64,000 bases of DNA, taken from the NCBI RefSeq assembly GCF_026651855.1, contig NZ_CP093281.1, positions 434,001-498,000 of the forward strand, written 5' to 3'. Positions within the stretch are counted from its first letter, which is position 1. Each line of letters begins with the position of its first letter. Origin of the DNA: Pseudomonas silvicola. GTDB taxonomy: Bacteria > Pseudomonadota > Gammaproteobacteria > Pseudomonadales > Pseudomonadaceae. Of this stretch, positions 22,680 to 34,711 are shown piece after piece. The position numbers and the translations under genes were made by a program. The notes beneath the pieces are model-generated. The model was given only the letters and a program-made list of their open reading frames with translations. It was not told the origin of the DNA and made no database searches.

Positions 22680-23927
22680 TTATTCCCAAACGTACATTTC
22701 TGGCGGCCCGAAGGCCGCCAGCTTTACAGGTTGATCAGCCTTATTCGCATCACGAGATCCTGCCGCGCCCGCACTACAAACTAACGCCAGCAGCACCATC
22801 ACCAGCACCGGCAACATCGCCATGCGCAGACCCCGCGTGTTCACCAATAAACCCCAGTCCTGGCGGTCCCACCAGAAAGGCCAGATAACCAAGCGTTGCG
22901 GCGATGGTCACGCGAATCGCGCTGTTTTTGCCATCGCCAGCTGCCGACACGGTCAGTGGGAAGCCGAGCGAAGCGCCAATCCCCCAGAACAACACTGCCG
23001 CCGCCGCTAGCCATTGGTTGTTGGAGAAAATCACCATCGCCAGACCCAATGCGGCTGAGAATGCGCTGGCGCGTAATACCAGCACACGGCCCAGGCGATC
23101 CACCACATATCCGCCAAGGAAACGACCCACCGTCATGCCCGCAGTGAACCCCGCGTACACCAGCGTGCTTTGCGTGTGATTAAGATTATGACCATCGATC
23201 ATCAGTAACGGTAGCCAGTCATTGGCAGAGCCTTCTGCCAGCGCCATCGCCAAAATCACCACCCCAAGGATCAGCAGTTGGCGATCGCGCAGCTCAGCGT
23301 CCGACCTGAGCGGAAGGAAGCCGCCGCTGTGCGCCTGTTCATGTCGTTCGCTGTCGCTGGAGGCGGGTAAATGACGCAGGGCTGCCGGAGACAATTAGCA
23401 GGTTCACCAGAACCACGAAGGCAAAGTGCCGGGTGATGCCCGGCATCAACTGCTGTCATGGCAAGTCCTGAAGCGCGCCAATCAGCGTGCCAAAGCTAAA
23501 GAAGCCGTGAATGGTGGTCATGATCGATTTGCCAATCAGACGCTCAAACGCTGCGCCTTCAACGTTTATCCACGACATCGATTAACGCTGTCCCTCCGCC
23601 CAGTAACACCAGGCTGGCGAAGACACCGTACGCGCTGTGCAGTAGAGGGCAGCTAACGCGGCAGCGACGCCACTCAGCAGCAGCACAAAGCCATAACGCA
23701 TGACACGGCTAGTGCCAAAAGTGGGTGATGTTTGCCTGCCAGCAGAACGCATAACATTGAGCCACAGGAAAAGCCGAACAGGATCATGCCCATCATTTCA
23801 GTGGAAGCATGCAGAATATCGCGCATGTAAGGCGTACGACTCACCCACAGCCAGGTGAAACGGGTAAAAACATCAGGCCGTGAATCGCCCATTTACCACG
23901 TAGCTGTTGCTGTAAATCCATATTCAT
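22680..23927 (-). CDS. MFS transporter (YbjJ-like), frameshifted
   Basis: Predicted inner-membrane secondary transporter. From ATG 23927 ([20 protein letters not shown]), with GGGG just upstream. C-terminal half is continuous: [40 protein letters not shown] (the MFS R-x-x-R loop) and [20 protein letters not shown]. The N-terminal half needs several corrections between 23400 and 23900. The order of motifs and the AEGSANDW block resemble E. coli YbjJ and related sugar-exporter-like MFS proteins. About 400 residues after correction. Convergent with ArsR-SRPBCC. Substrate unknown. Confidence 0.75.
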
Positions 23928-24000
23928 CCCCATCCATAAATTATCGGAAGAAGGGTAACAGAAGGCTCCCCCCGCGTGCGCGACGCGGGAGAAGCAGTGA

Positions 24001-25638
24001 TTAAAAACTCTGCCAGTCGGCGTCATTAACCACCGCTAAACGCTGTGGCTTGGGGTGCGATGGCGTTCGGATGATGGTCTGTGGAACGTCAATGACATCG
24101 CTGACATGGAATTTACCGACCAGCTGATTCAGGTTACCCGCCTGCTCTTGCAGCGATTGCGAAGCGGCCGCGGCTTGTTCCACAAGGGCGGCGTTCTGCT
24201 GGGTAACATCATCCATCTGATTAACCGCTTGCTGCACCTGAACGATGCCCTGGCTCTGCTCCACGGCAGCCGCAGCGATCTCCTCACCAGTTGACTCACC
24301 TGGTGAATGGCATCATTCATCACGTCCATATTGCGGCCCACATCACTGGCTTGCGTGGCACCCGATTCGGTTAAACGATGAGATTCCTCAATCAGCACTT
24401 TGATCTCGCGCGCTGCGTTGCTTGAGCGCTGAGACAGGCTACGCACTTCACCGGCAACCACCGCCAAAGCCTTTACCCTGCTCACCGGCACGCGCCGCTT
24501 CCACCGCGGCGTTTAACGCCAGAATGTTGGTCTGGAAAGCGATACCTTCTATGATCGAGACAATCTCAGTCACTTTGCGCGAGCTGCCACGAATCTCGTC
24601 CATGGTCGACAGCATGGTGGTGAGCGAGGTTCCATTTTTCTCTGACAGCGCGCTGGCATTGGCTGCCAGCTGGCTCGCCTGATGGGTGTTGTCCGCCGTT
24701 TGGCGCACCGTTTCACTGAGTTCCGTCATGCTGGCAGCCGTTTGCTCCAGCGATGCCGCTTGCTGTTCGGTGCGTGAAGAGAGATCTTCATTGCCCGCTG
24801 AAATCTGCACCGAAGCGCTGCTCACGGACTGAGACGCTTTACGCACTGAAGAGAGGGCTTCAGAGACGCGCTGCATCAAAATATTGAAGGAGTGTGCCAT
24901 ATTGCCCACTTCATCTCGCCGGCTCTCATCGGCGCTTAAAGTCAGATCGAGGTTCTCGCTGGCTGTCAGCATGACCTTGCCTACCGCGCCCAAACTGCGG
25001 CGAATACGCATCACGGTAAACAGCGAGAACAGACCAAAGATCACCACTGTCGCCGCGACACCTGCAACGGTGGCCCAAAAGACAAAATGGAAGGTGCTTT
25101 GATTGGTGGCGCGCAATGCGTCGCCCGCAGTAATATTGAGTGCCAACTGAGTTTGAAAATCAGCGATCATCTGACGAATGGCGGCACCCACACCACTATC
25201 TCCTTCCAGCAAACTCAGGCTCACTTCATTCTGGTGAGCACGTGACGCTGTGAGAAATGCAGGTAACTGCGATGCAACGCGCTGGATATTATCAAAAGCG
25301 ACATTAGTCAGGCGTTTGTCTTCCTCATTTGAAATATCGTTCGCCATGTAGTAATCGGTCAGCGCTTTCAGTCCATTGATTTGCTCATCGATCTGTTTTT
25401 CTACGGCAGGCATGTTGCTGTCGTGAATCTGGCTCTGGTGTTTGTACAGCGTAATGGCCAGCTGGTTACTTTGGTCGATCAATTTGCCGATGTCCTTAAT
25501 CGAAGGAATGGCGTTAGTTTGCACAAATTCAAAACGGTCCTGAAATCCTGACAGTAGCGAGAGTGCAAGAATCGCCTGCAGGATGATGGCGCCAAACAAC
25601 ATGGAAAGGGTCAGCAAGAGACGCTGGGAGATGTTCAT
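24001..25638 (-). CDS. Methyl-accepting chemotaxis protein with xWxxF tail, frameshifted
   Basis: N-terminal membrane segment ([20 protein letters not shown]), periplasmic helical domain to about residue 185, TM2 ([20 protein letters not shown]), HAMP, then the methylation helices and the hairpin tip [20 protein letters not shown], in frame here. Two indels, near 24480 and 24280, displace [20 protein letters not shown] and the end. The C-terminus is NDADWQSF, matching the xWxxF pentapeptide that tethers CheR and CheB. Thus it is a major-type receptor able to support methylation of others. A weak GCCGATGG -10-like box lies upstream near 25705. Ligand unknown. Confidence 0.9.
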
Positions 25639-25926
25639 CTAATTATCCTTAATCTAAAAGCACCCCTGGTTCAGGAAAACAGGGAATAGGGCAGATTAAT
25701 AACCATCGGCAGAATGCGAGATTTAGTTAATTATTTTTTATTGCACGGTGATGGAGATCAAATCATACGTAGCGAAGGCGCAACATTTTTAGCCATTCTC
25801 ACGATCTTAAATAGATCCAGTGAAATATGTTGTGCGACAGATTCAGAAATCCTAACAAGCCGATATTGTCGCGAGGTCGTAATCGTTATTATAATCATTA
25901 CGGGCAAAGGTTAAGAGGGCTAAGGA
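25639..25926. other. Intergenic region between the chemoreceptor and toxin genes
   Basis: Contains the divergent promoters. A GCCGATGG element on the minus strand near 25705 resembles half of a sigma-28 promoter, but its -35 is poor. No gene supported. Confidence 0.35.
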
Positions 25927-26328
25927 ATGGCGATTTATGTACATAGACGTTTTGATCGGAATTTCAAAAAGGCCAGTCTTCATGATGCTGACCTTTGCCA
26001 TGCTGCTCCGGAAGTCAAAAGGGGCGAGTTTGAAGCTGACCTGGGGGAGGCGTGATTAAAAAGCGTATAGCACTGAGTAAGGGAAAAGTGGTGGTGCCCG
26101 GTCGGTGATGCATTTCTTCAAAGGAAACGCACTATTTTTATGATGGCTGGACTAAAGGCGAGTTGCATAAGAAAATGCAAAGAGATCGAGGATGACGTGT
26201 TGGCAACGTATAAAATCCTTGCGAAAGGGTACTTACAAGCGAGTGCGGCAGACCTGCTACAGCTTAAAAATCGTGGGACATTCAGTGAGGTAAACTGCGA
26301 TGAAAACTACACCAGCAACATTGGATGA
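25927..26328 (+). CDS. RelE/HigB-superfamily toxin, frameshifted
   Basis: Begins MAIYVHRRFDRNFKKASLHD with AAGG before the ATG. Correcting three run-length errors (G-run near 26043, A-run near 26085, T-run near 26135) gives LGGGVIKKRIALSKGK, SGGARSVMHFFKGN, a YDGWTKGELHKK segment and KEIEDDVLATYKILAKGYLQ. This matches the COG4737-type toxin family, mRNA interferase-like proteins paired with an HTH antitoxin. About 130 residues. The 3' end overlaps the antitoxin start by about 29 bases. Toxin-first order is typical of HigBA-like modules. Activity is inferred from family only. Confidence 0.75.
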
Positions 26329-26638
26329 GATGATTGAAGATGCGGAAGAGTTGCGAGGATTAGGCCTACTTTCTGATGAAGATGTCTCTCAGATTGCCAC
26401 GCGAATCTCTGCAAGTGAGTATCGCAAGCGTGTTGCAGCTGTACATGATATGACCGGTCTGGAAATTAAACTCATGCGTAAACAGTATGGCCTGAGTCAG
26501 GCATTACTGGCTTATACCTTAGGCATGACAGTGGATAGCGTTTCAAAGTGGGAGCGAGGAGAAATCAAGCCGAGTGGCCCGGCACTGCGTATCTTAAATA
26601 CACTGTCTGCTAAAGGCCCTGATGCATTTGTTGTTTAA
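26300..26638 (+). CDS. HTH (XRE) antitoxin, HigA-like
   Basis: One hundred and twelve residues, frame intact. The N-terminal half, TLDEMIEDAEELRGLGLLSD, is a toxin-binding-like region, and the C-terminal half is an XRE helix-turn-helix: IKLMRKQYGLSQALLAYTLG, MTVDSVSKWERGEIKPSGPA, LRILNTLSAKG. This arrangement is typical of antitoxins that neutralise RelE/HigB toxins and repress the shared promoter. It overlaps the toxin gene upstream and is followed by a strong hairpin. Confidence 0.85.
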   Translation: MKTTPATLDEMIEDAEELRGLGLLSDEDVSQIATRISASEYRKRVAAVHDMTGLEIKLMRKQYGLSQALLAYTLGMTVDSVSKWERGEIKPSGPALRILNTLSAKGPDAFVV

Positions 26639-26666
26639 AGGGGAAACTGGACTCCAGTTTCCCTTT
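26637..26666 (+). terminator. Bidirectional hairpin between antitoxin and glgX
   Basis: AAAGGGGAAACTGG pairs with CCAGTTTCCCTTT (one bulged G, ACT loop). The stem starts at the antitoxin stop codon and abuts the glgX stop on the other strand, so it probably ends both converging transcripts. Confidence 0.7.
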
Positions 26667-28738
26667 ATAATATAATATCTAAACAGCGCCATGCTGCGGC
26701 CTTCCAGTTCAAATCCTTCTCTTTGGTAATCACCAGCCCTTTTTTAGCGGTATCGGAGGTGGTGAGTTCCAGTACCCAGCCGCCTTCGCCAAATTGTGGG
26801 ATGCGGAAGGGCACGTTGCCTTCAAACGGATTGAACAGCATCAACACATCGTGCCAGATACCTTCTTCGGTTTGCAGATCCGGACGGCCAATGTAGACGC
26901 CAAGCGTGCTGCCCTCATCCCATTGGTCTTCCTGCTGGAAGCCGCCGCCAGCGTTAAACCATTTTATGTCCATACCGTCGCGCCAGTTTTCACGGCGCAG
27001 CAACGTGTTTCGCCCTTAACGCCAGCAGATGGCGAGTGAATTCGCGTAAGGCATCCGCGGACTCCGGCAAGTTTTCCCAATGCACCATGAAATTTCACTG
27101 TCCTGACAATAACCGTTGTTGTTGCCCATCTGACTGCGGCCAAACTCGTCACCCGCCAGCAGCATCGGCGTGCCGTGTGAGAACAGCAGCGTCGCGAGGA
27201 AGTTACGCTTTTGCCGCTCACGCACCGCATTGATGCCTTCGTCATCGGTCGGGCCTTCCGCGCCGTAATTGTACGAACGATTATCGTTATGACCGTCATT
27301 GTTATCTTCACCGTTCGCGTCGTTGTGCTTCTCGTTGTAAGACACTAAATCATTGAGCGTGAAGCCATCGTGTGCGGAAAGGAAATTGATGCTGGCCCAT
27401 GGACGGCGGCCACGTTGATCATGAGATCGCCTGAACCGAGCAGGCGTTGCAGCAAAGTCGGTTGAGACGTTGTCGCCTTTCAAAGTATTCACGCACCGTG
27501 TCGCGATATTTATCAATTTCCATTCGGCCCTGGCGGGAAGCCTCCTACCTGATAGCCGCCGGGGCCGATATCCCAGGGTTCGCCAATCAGTTTTAATTTC
27601 GACAGTACCGGGTCCTGCGTCATGGCATCAAAAAAGCCGCCACGCTGGTCGAAACCTTCCGGTTCGCGCCCGAGAATGGTGCCCAAATCAAAGCGAAAAC
27701 CGTCGATATGCATCGATTCCGCCCAGTAGCGCAGAGAATCCATCACCATCTGCAACACGCGTGGATGGGAGGTGTTCACGGTGTTGCCAGTACCGGTATC
27801 GTTGATGTAGTAGCGATGCTGCTCCGGCAAAGGTGCGGTAATAGGAGAAGTTATCGATGCCTTTGAACGACAGCGTCGGACCCAGTTCATTGCCTTCCGC
27901 CGTATGGTTGCTTAAACCACATCGGGATCACTTCGATACCGGCATCGTGGACGCGCACCATGTCACGAAAGCCCTGAATGCCACGCGGGCCAAAGTAGCG
28001 CGAGGCCGGGGCAAAAACGCCAATGAGTTATAGCCCCAGAAGTTTTTCAGTCTTTATCGCGATACTGATCGTCCGGGAACCAGTGCACCGGTAGCAACTC
28101 AACCGACGTGACACCGAGGCTTTTTAATGTACTCGACGGTGGCTGTTGCTCATGCCATCGTAAGTGCCGCGCATTTCAGGGGCACTGCCGGGTTCAACTG
28201 GCTGAAGCCCTTAACGTTGTCTCATAGATAACGGTCTGCGACCACGGATAACCGGGCGATTGCGGTCCTGCCAGTCAAATTCGTTGGGATCGATCACCCG
28301 ACATTTTGGCGTAAACGGTGCGCTGTCACGTTCATCGAAAGTCAGGTCTTTATCTTCATGCAGCAGGTCATAGGCAAAATGCGCATCGTTCCACTGGATG
28401 TCGCCGCGCAGTTCACGAGCATACGGGTCGAGCAGCAGTTTGTTGGCGTTGAATCGATGGCCGTTTTCCGGTCAAACGGGCCATGCACCCGGTAGCCGTA
28501 AAGTGCACCGGAGCTGCAGACCGGGAATGTAGCCATGCCAGACTTCATGGGTATTTTCCGGCAGATCAAAACGCGCGATTTCGTACTGACCGCTCTCATC
28601 GTAAAGACACAATTCGCACACGCCGGCGAACGCTGAAAACAGGGCAAAATTGACGCCCTCGCCATCATAATTTGCGCCAAGCGTTGACCCGAACCCGCGA
28701 TAATTTCTAAAGGCTTTGCGTTAGTTCAATTCCTCCAT
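26665..28738 (-). CDS. glgX: Glycogen debranching enzyme GlgX/TreX, frameshifted
   Basis: GH13 isoamylase-type enzyme hydrolysing alpha-1,6 branches of glycogen or limit dextrin. Blocks in order: [16 protein letters not shown] (N-terminal domain), [31 protein letters not shown] with the nucleophile Asp, [20 protein letters not shown] with the acid/base Glu, and [20 protein letters not shown] with the third Asp. The C-terminal beta domain ends at TAA 26665. Many indels lie between 27000 and 28700. The span of about 690 codons fits TreX/GlgX. It lies downstream of treZ and treY on the same strand with 82 bases between, so it acts as TreX in that operon. Confidence 0.92.
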
Positions 28739-28820
28739 CCCGCAGGAGCAAAAATACAGTTACATTATTAACTGTAACAGTGGCGCGTAAGGCGGTAAGT
28801 TATCTAAAGAAAGTTGTTCG

Positions 28821-31235
28821 TTAAGCGCTAAGGTTGCACCACGTTAACAGATTGCGATAGTGCCGGTGGGCCAGTGACTCAGGTAAGGAATGGACGTTTC
28901 AGCCAGGAAGTGCCCTCCAGCATTAATCGAGGCACCACAACGATGAGGCTGTTTTCACTGTCCTGTCGCGCATAGGCAATCAGGTGCTCTGGATGCGCGC
29001 CTGTGGCGTACAACGGTTGATAATCGCCGAAACGGAATAGCTGCGGCTTATCCAGGCGCAGGTGTAATAAGCATGCGATGACCTGCTGTTTGAGTTTGCT
29101 GCGCCAGTCAGAGGGCTGGTGAAATCAGGACGGCTGCGATCAACAAGTTGCGCCTCCAGCACGGCGTAATCGGGCTCACGGCGGTTATCGGGATCGACGA
29201 GGCTGAAATCCAGCGCTTCGCTGCCCTGATAAATATCCGGGACGCCTGGTGCGGTGAGCTTAATCACGGTCTGTGACAGGCTGTTAACCAGGCCGGCATC
29301 AACGAAAGGTTGAATGGCTGTGACGAAGTCCGTCAGGAATGCTGGGTTTTCTGCGGATAGCAGATGTTTTGCATATTCCAGCACCGCCTGTTCGTAGGTT
29401 TCGTCGCCATCCGCCCAGTCAGTACGGCTGGCTTCACGCAGCGCTTTCTCCACAAACGGTAAAAAGCGTGCCTCAAGGATACGCAAACCGTCATGGTTAT
29501 CTGGTCGTAAGGTCGTGGGCCACGCACCGGCCAGCGCCTGATACAGCATCCATTCTACCGCCGGTTCGGGGACCGGGCCTTCGTTCAGGGTGAGCACTTT
29601 GGATTGATTCAGCTCCCGCCAGCGCGTGACGTTCTCTGCCCAGAGTGCGGGTGCTTCGCTCCAGTGAATAGGTCGGGCACGGGCATCTTCCCCACGTTTG
29701 GTATCGTGGGTCGACGTCGTCGAAAGTGCGTCGGGTTGATGATGCAACCGGGTTTGCATCTGCTGGTGGAAGTGTTCCACAGAGAAGGGATGTGGCAGCG
29801 GCTCAGCGCCCACTTCGTTGATGGCAAGAATGGCGTGATTACGAAAGAACAGTGTGTCCTCGACGGATTTTGCCATCAACGGGCCGGTGAGCTGCTGGAA
29901 GCGGGTACGGAATTCAGCGGCATCCTGTTCACTTTGTTCCGATATCGCGCCCAGCAAAATGGCCTGCAGGAAACTCAATGCAGCGGGAAACGCACTAAAT
30001 TTCACGGCTTCCAGTACCTGTTGCAGCAGCGCTTCGCCCGCCAATGGCATGCCCGCCGGGCGACCATAGGTGCGGTAAACCGGGAAGGCGATCAGCATCG
30101 CGCAGGGCGACATGCAACTCTGCTTCGCCAAAATTACGCTGCTCTGAATGCGCCCGTCTGTCGCTAACGTAGGCGATGAAAATTCACCAGCGAAGTTACG
30201 GTCAACCATCAATTCACGGGCGGCGCAGACCAGCACTGACATCATTCCGCTCTTCGGTGACGGCTTCATAGGCCAGATGCAGCGCATCGAATCTGGGTAT
30301 CGTCGATCAGCATGTAAGAAAGCGCAGCGATAAACTCGCAGCCAGTGGTGCCGGAAATGGGCCATTCAACCGGAATCTGCTCTTCTTCTGCCAGAATGCT
30401 TCTCTACCGTGATGTAGCAATCCGCACCTGCGGCGACGCAAGCGCTGAAGATAACCCTGCGGATCGGCCAGACCATCAACGTGATCGACACGCAAACCAC
30501 TCACAGCACCGCTGTGAACCAGTTCCAGAATCAGTGCGTGTGAGGCGTTGAACACGGCTTCATCGACCACGCCAACCAGACCGGTGATTTCAAAGAAGCG
30601 CCGGTAGGAAAGGAGTCTTTACGTGCATCGCGCCAGTTGATCAGCTGCAGGGCTGCTGTTGATGCAATTCGGCAATCGCTGCGCGATCGTTGATGGCCAG
30701 CACCTCATCGGCACGACCTTGCCAACTGGCCGGCGTTAGCGGATAGAAGCTGTCGTAGTAAGCCAGCGCCGGATGCCCGGTTTGCGGATGGGGCTTAATG
30801 CTCAATTCGTCGTTTTGCAGCACGCGTTCAAAATCTTCGCCGAGGAACGGCAACGTCAGGCGACGCGACCAATCGATATCGAAATAGCGCGCATACTGAC
30901 TGTTTTCTCCATGCTCAACCACATCGCGCCACCAGGCATTTTCCAGTGATGCCGCCATATGGTTTGGCACGATATCCAGAATTAAACCGAGGCCGGCCTG
31001 CTGTAACGCCGCCGACAGTCGATTAAAGCCATCACGTCCGCCCAGCGCAGGGTCGATCATTGGCGTCCCGGCGGTGACATCGTAGCCATGCGTGGAGTCC
31101 GTGGTGGCAGTGAATAGGTGAGGCATAGAGATGGCTGATACCGAGCCGCTGCAAATAAGGTAACAAGGTGATGGCGCGGTCAAAGGTCATGCCGTTGCGG
31201 AACTGAATACGGTAGGTCGCTGAAGGAATCGTCAT
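28821..31235 (-). CDS. treY: Maltooligosyltrehalose synthase TreY, frameshifted
   Basis: Converts the reducing end of maltooligosaccharides into a trehalosyl unit by intramolecular transglycosylation. N-terminus TIPSATYRIQFRNGMTFDRA; GLILDIVPNHMAASLENAWW; SGLRVDHVDGLADPQGYLQR; a TTGYEF-type block near 30355; LSTTSTHDTKRGEDARAR and TAPGVPDIYQGSEALDFSLV are all TreY-diagnostic. Indels occur near 31100, 30640, 30500, 30330, 30240 and 29100. A stop at 28821-28823 after HRHYRNLLTWCNLSA gives about 804 codons. Its ATG overlaps the treZ stop (ATGA), so translation is coupled. Confidence 0.93.
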
Positions 31236-33009
31236 GCTTTTTCTCCCTTTGCCAGACGCACCACAATGGCATGTTGCGGCAACACATCATTCTCCTGCGG
31301 CCAGGCAAAGAGGGTTTTGCCTGCCATAGTGGGTAAGGGCTGCGCCTGCTTGCTGATATTCAGCGCCAGCGAGAGTTCACCCTGCGGGAACTGCCAGCTC
31401 ACCGCGATAAAACCTTTGGCCGTTTTCAGCACTTTGCCACTGTGACCGCCCGCCGTGGCGAGCAGCGGCACAATGTGGCGCTGACGCAATGCCAGCAATT
31501 GCTGGTGAACGCCAGCCAGGCTTTGCCTTTCTCACTTTCCAGTTTCCAGTCGAGTTTCGAGCGGTTAAGGTCTCTTCCGCGTTGGGATCCCGGGCACGCT
31601 GTCGTCATGCCCGCATGGCGTCGGTAACTCGCGGGCGCGTCCTTCACGTACCGCTTTAGCCAAATCGCCATGAAAATCGGTGAAGAACAGGAACGGGTTG
31701 GTTTCGCCATACTCCTCGCCCATAAACAGCAGCGGGATATGCGGTGACAGTAACAGCGTGGCCAGCAGCACTTTGGTGCGGTCGGTGCCTGCCAGCGTGA
31801 TTAAGCGGTCACCCTGCGCACGATTGCCGACCTGATCGTGGTTCTGGATAAAATCAACAAAGAGGCAATCGGAGGCTGTGCCGCACTGGGCACGCCGCGC
31901 CGTTGACCACTCTGCGGCGAGATTTCCCCCTGATAGGCAAAACCTTCAGTCAGAATGCGTGCAATCAGCTTTCAGGAACTTCAGCGAAATCCTGGTAGTA
32001 GCATGGGTTCACCGGTGGCAAACACATGAATGGCATTGTGGAAATCGTCATTCCATTCACCGGTGAACAGCGGTGCATGGCCCTGCTTGTCGCGTGGATG
32101 CAGGAAGGTGACATTTCGTGAATCTTCAGTGGTGAGGTGGATAGGGCGGTCCGTTATCTCACGACGAATACGTTCAGCAATTTCTATCAACGCATGCTTG
32201 CTGGAGGTATCTTCGATTTGATCGATGGCATCAGCGCAGGCCATCGAGGTGATATTCCTGCAACCAGTACAGTGGCGCTTCAACGATGTAACGACGTGCA
32301 GCATCAACATCATAAGCGATGCCTGCGCCCCAGGGTGTCATGCGCTCTTTGTGGAAGAAATCAGGGGCCAACAGCGGCAGATAATTCCCTTCAGGGCCAA
32401 AGTGATTGAGCACAATGTCGAGCACCACCGACAGGCCGTGTCCATGTGCAGCATCCACGAAGGCTTTGAAATCATCCGGCGAGCCGTAAGCGGAGTGCGG
32501 TGCGTACAGCAATACGCCGTCATAGCCCCAACCGCGATTGCCCCCAAACTGCGACACCGGCAACATCTCAATCATGGTAATGCCGAGTGCCTGCAAATAG
32601 GGCAAGCGGGTAATGGCGGCCTCGAAAGTGCCTTCGGGTGTGAAAGTCCCGATATGCAGTTCGTACACCACGGTTTCTTGCCAGGCGTGTCCGCGCCAAT
32701 CCGTGTGCTGCCATGCATAATGACGAGGATCGACGACCACGGAAGGGCCATTGACCCCGGATTGTTGCGCGCGAGCGGCGGGATCGGGCACCACCGTGCC
32801 ATCCGCCAGTACAAAGTTGTAAGTCGCACCAGGTTGTATGCCGCCCAGTTGCCGTTGATACCAGCCATCGTCCGAGGCTGACATAAGATGATCGCCATCG
32901 GCGAGACGCAAGGTAATCTGTTGCTGACCCGGTGCCCACAAGCGGAATAGCACGCTGCCATCCGCCTGAATCTCAGCTCCCAGGATTTCTTAAATGATCT
33001 GAATTCCAT
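31232..33009 (-). CDS. treZ: Maltooligosyltrehalose trehalohydrolase TreZ, frameshifted
   Basis: Releases trehalose from maltooligosyltrehalose. N-terminal beta domain: VLFRLWAPGQQQITLRLADG. Catalytic domain: ETVVYELHIGTFTPEGTFEA, GWGYDGVLLYAPHSAYGSPD, LSVVLDIVLNHFGPEGNYLP, a DAIDQI region with the nucleophile Asp, THLTTEDSRN-like acid/base Glu near 32120, and EWNDDFHNA. LLFMGEEYGETNPFLFFTDF and a short C-terminal domain follow. About four indels (32980, 32235, 31975, 31860-31540). The span of about 592 codons is typical. First gene of the treZ-treY-glgX operon; the promoter must lie in 33010-33170. Confidence 0.93.
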
Positions 33010-33215
33010 TCAATTGCCTCGTTTAACCCTCGCAAGGGCAATGGACGACATCAAGCGGTACACGTTCCGTTTAAAGATGCTGACTGAGTACGATATACAG
33101 TGGGACGACAAGAAAGACTGAGAACAGATCATAGTCGATATTTTGCGCTTTTCTGGCGCGAACAGATGGGTTTAGGAAATTATCGACGCCTTACGCTTCG
33201 CTAATCAGGAAGGTG

Positions 33216-33244
33216 AATAGAAGAAAGGCGACCTGATGGTCGCC
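33216..33244 (-). terminator. Intrinsic terminator of the proP-like gene
   Basis: On the minus strand GGCGACC / GGTCGCC, a perfect 7-bp stem with a 4-base loop, is followed by TTTCTTCT. It begins 8 bases after the transporter stop. Confidence 0.7.
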
Positions 33245-33251
33245 CCGAAGA

Positions 33252-34683
33252 TTATGCTGGTTTGTGTTGCTGTACCTTGCGGCCGCGTTGCTTACGTAAT
33301 TTATCAATCAGCTTATGCGCCTCCGCTTTGGTGGCGACTGCAGGTGAAGAGCCTTTCAGCGGTTTACGCGCGGTTTCACTCAACGTTAGCACCGTAATCA
33401 AACCGACAATTCCGGCGCCCATCATGTAATAAGCGGGCATCATCGCATTGTGCGTGGTGTCCACCAGCCATGCAGTGATTAACGGCGTAGTGCCGCCGAA
33501 CAGTGACACGGAGAGGTTAAAGCCTATCGCTAATGCGCTGTAGCGAATATCGGTGACAAACAGGGCTGGTAATGTGGCGGGCATGGTGCCGCTAAAGCAC
33601 GTATGCAATAAACCTAATACCGCCAGACCGGCAAATACCAGCATCATATTGCCAGAACCAATCAGCATATAGCTGGGGATAGCCAGCAATATTAAGCCCA
33701 GAGCCCCTAATCCAATCACCGGTTTGCGACCAATACGGTCGGTTAAATGCCCCACATTAACGTCAATGGCATCATGATAAACATAATAACCATCACCAGC
33801 ATTAGGCCGGATAATTCACTCATGCCTAACACACCGGTTAAATAGCTGGGCATATAGGCTGTTAACATATAATTGGACACGTTGAATAGCAGCACCAGAC
33901 CAATACATTTCAACAGCGGTTTACTTTGTACACGCAGCATCTGTAACAAGGTGAATTGAGGCTTATTATGCTCAAGCTCTTCGCGCTTATCCATATGCTC
34001 TTTAAACGCCGGCGTCTCTTCCAGTTTCAGGCGAATATACAGGCCGAATAAACCTAAAGGTGCGGCCAGGAAAACGGAATACGCCAGCCCCAATCCATCA
34101 TTGCTTGATGCGGTAATAGTGCAATCATGCCGGTGACCAGACTGGCACCGAGCAGATAACCCGCCAGCGTGCCGAACTCAAGGAAACTGCCCATAAAGCC
34201 ACGGCGCTTATCGGTGGAATATTCTGCGATAAAGGTCGCTGCACCACCGTATTCGCCGCCGGTCGAGAAGCCCTGCATCAGGCGAGCGGCCAGCAACAGG
34301 ATCGGTGCCGCGATACCAATACTGGCATAGCTGGGAATCAGGCCGATACAGAAGGTACTGATCGACATGATGACAATGGTGATGGAGAGGATTTTCTGAC
34401 GACCGCGCGATCACCCAACATTTAAATACCATGCCCCGATTGGGCGAACTAAAAACGCAGCGGCAAAGGTGCCGGGAGGCGTTAACTGCGCAGTGTTACT
34501 GGCACCAGGAAAAAGACACGGCCGATAATCACGGCGAGATAGCTATATACGCCAAAATCAAACCATTCCATGAAGTGTTGCTAACGCAGCAGCACTCACA
34601 GCGCGTTTTAATAATTTGTTATCGATGACCGTAATATCATCAACGGTTAAGTCAGATTGTTTAGAAATCGTTCCGGTGCTCAT
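33252..34683 (-). CDS. proP: ProP-like osmolyte:H+ symporter lacking the C-terminal coiled coil
   Basis: MFS transporter of the metabolite:H+ symporter family, closest by eye to E. coli ProP (proline/glycine betaine). N-terminal MEWFDFGVYSYLAVIIGRVF, GFSTGGEYGGAATFIAEYST, GSFLEFGTLAGYLLG, MDWGWRIPF, LEETPAFKEHMDKREELE, MLTAYMPSYLTGVLGMS and LTDRIGRKPVIGLGALG match ProP in order. It ends KLRKQRGRKVQQHKPA, without ProP's antiparallel coiled-coil tail that tunes osmosensing. Indels near 34570, 34430, 34080 and 33745. ATG 34683 follows GAGG by four bases. Near trehalose genes, consistent with osmoadaptation. Another substrate is possible. Confidence 0.82.
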
Positions 34684-34711
34684 AAACCTCCATGAGTAAA
34701 ATTAGAGCGAT

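Noticed and set aside
25927-26638. Reading the toxin-antitoxin pair as part of a phage remnant
   Set aside because: No other phage gene, attachment site or tRNA is nearby; such modules are common singly in chromosomes.
29604-30167. Long open frame (187 codons) on the + strand inside treY
   Set aside because: Fully antisense to treY coding sequence, with no family-like motif and no ribosome-binding site. Codon pattern of treY creates it.
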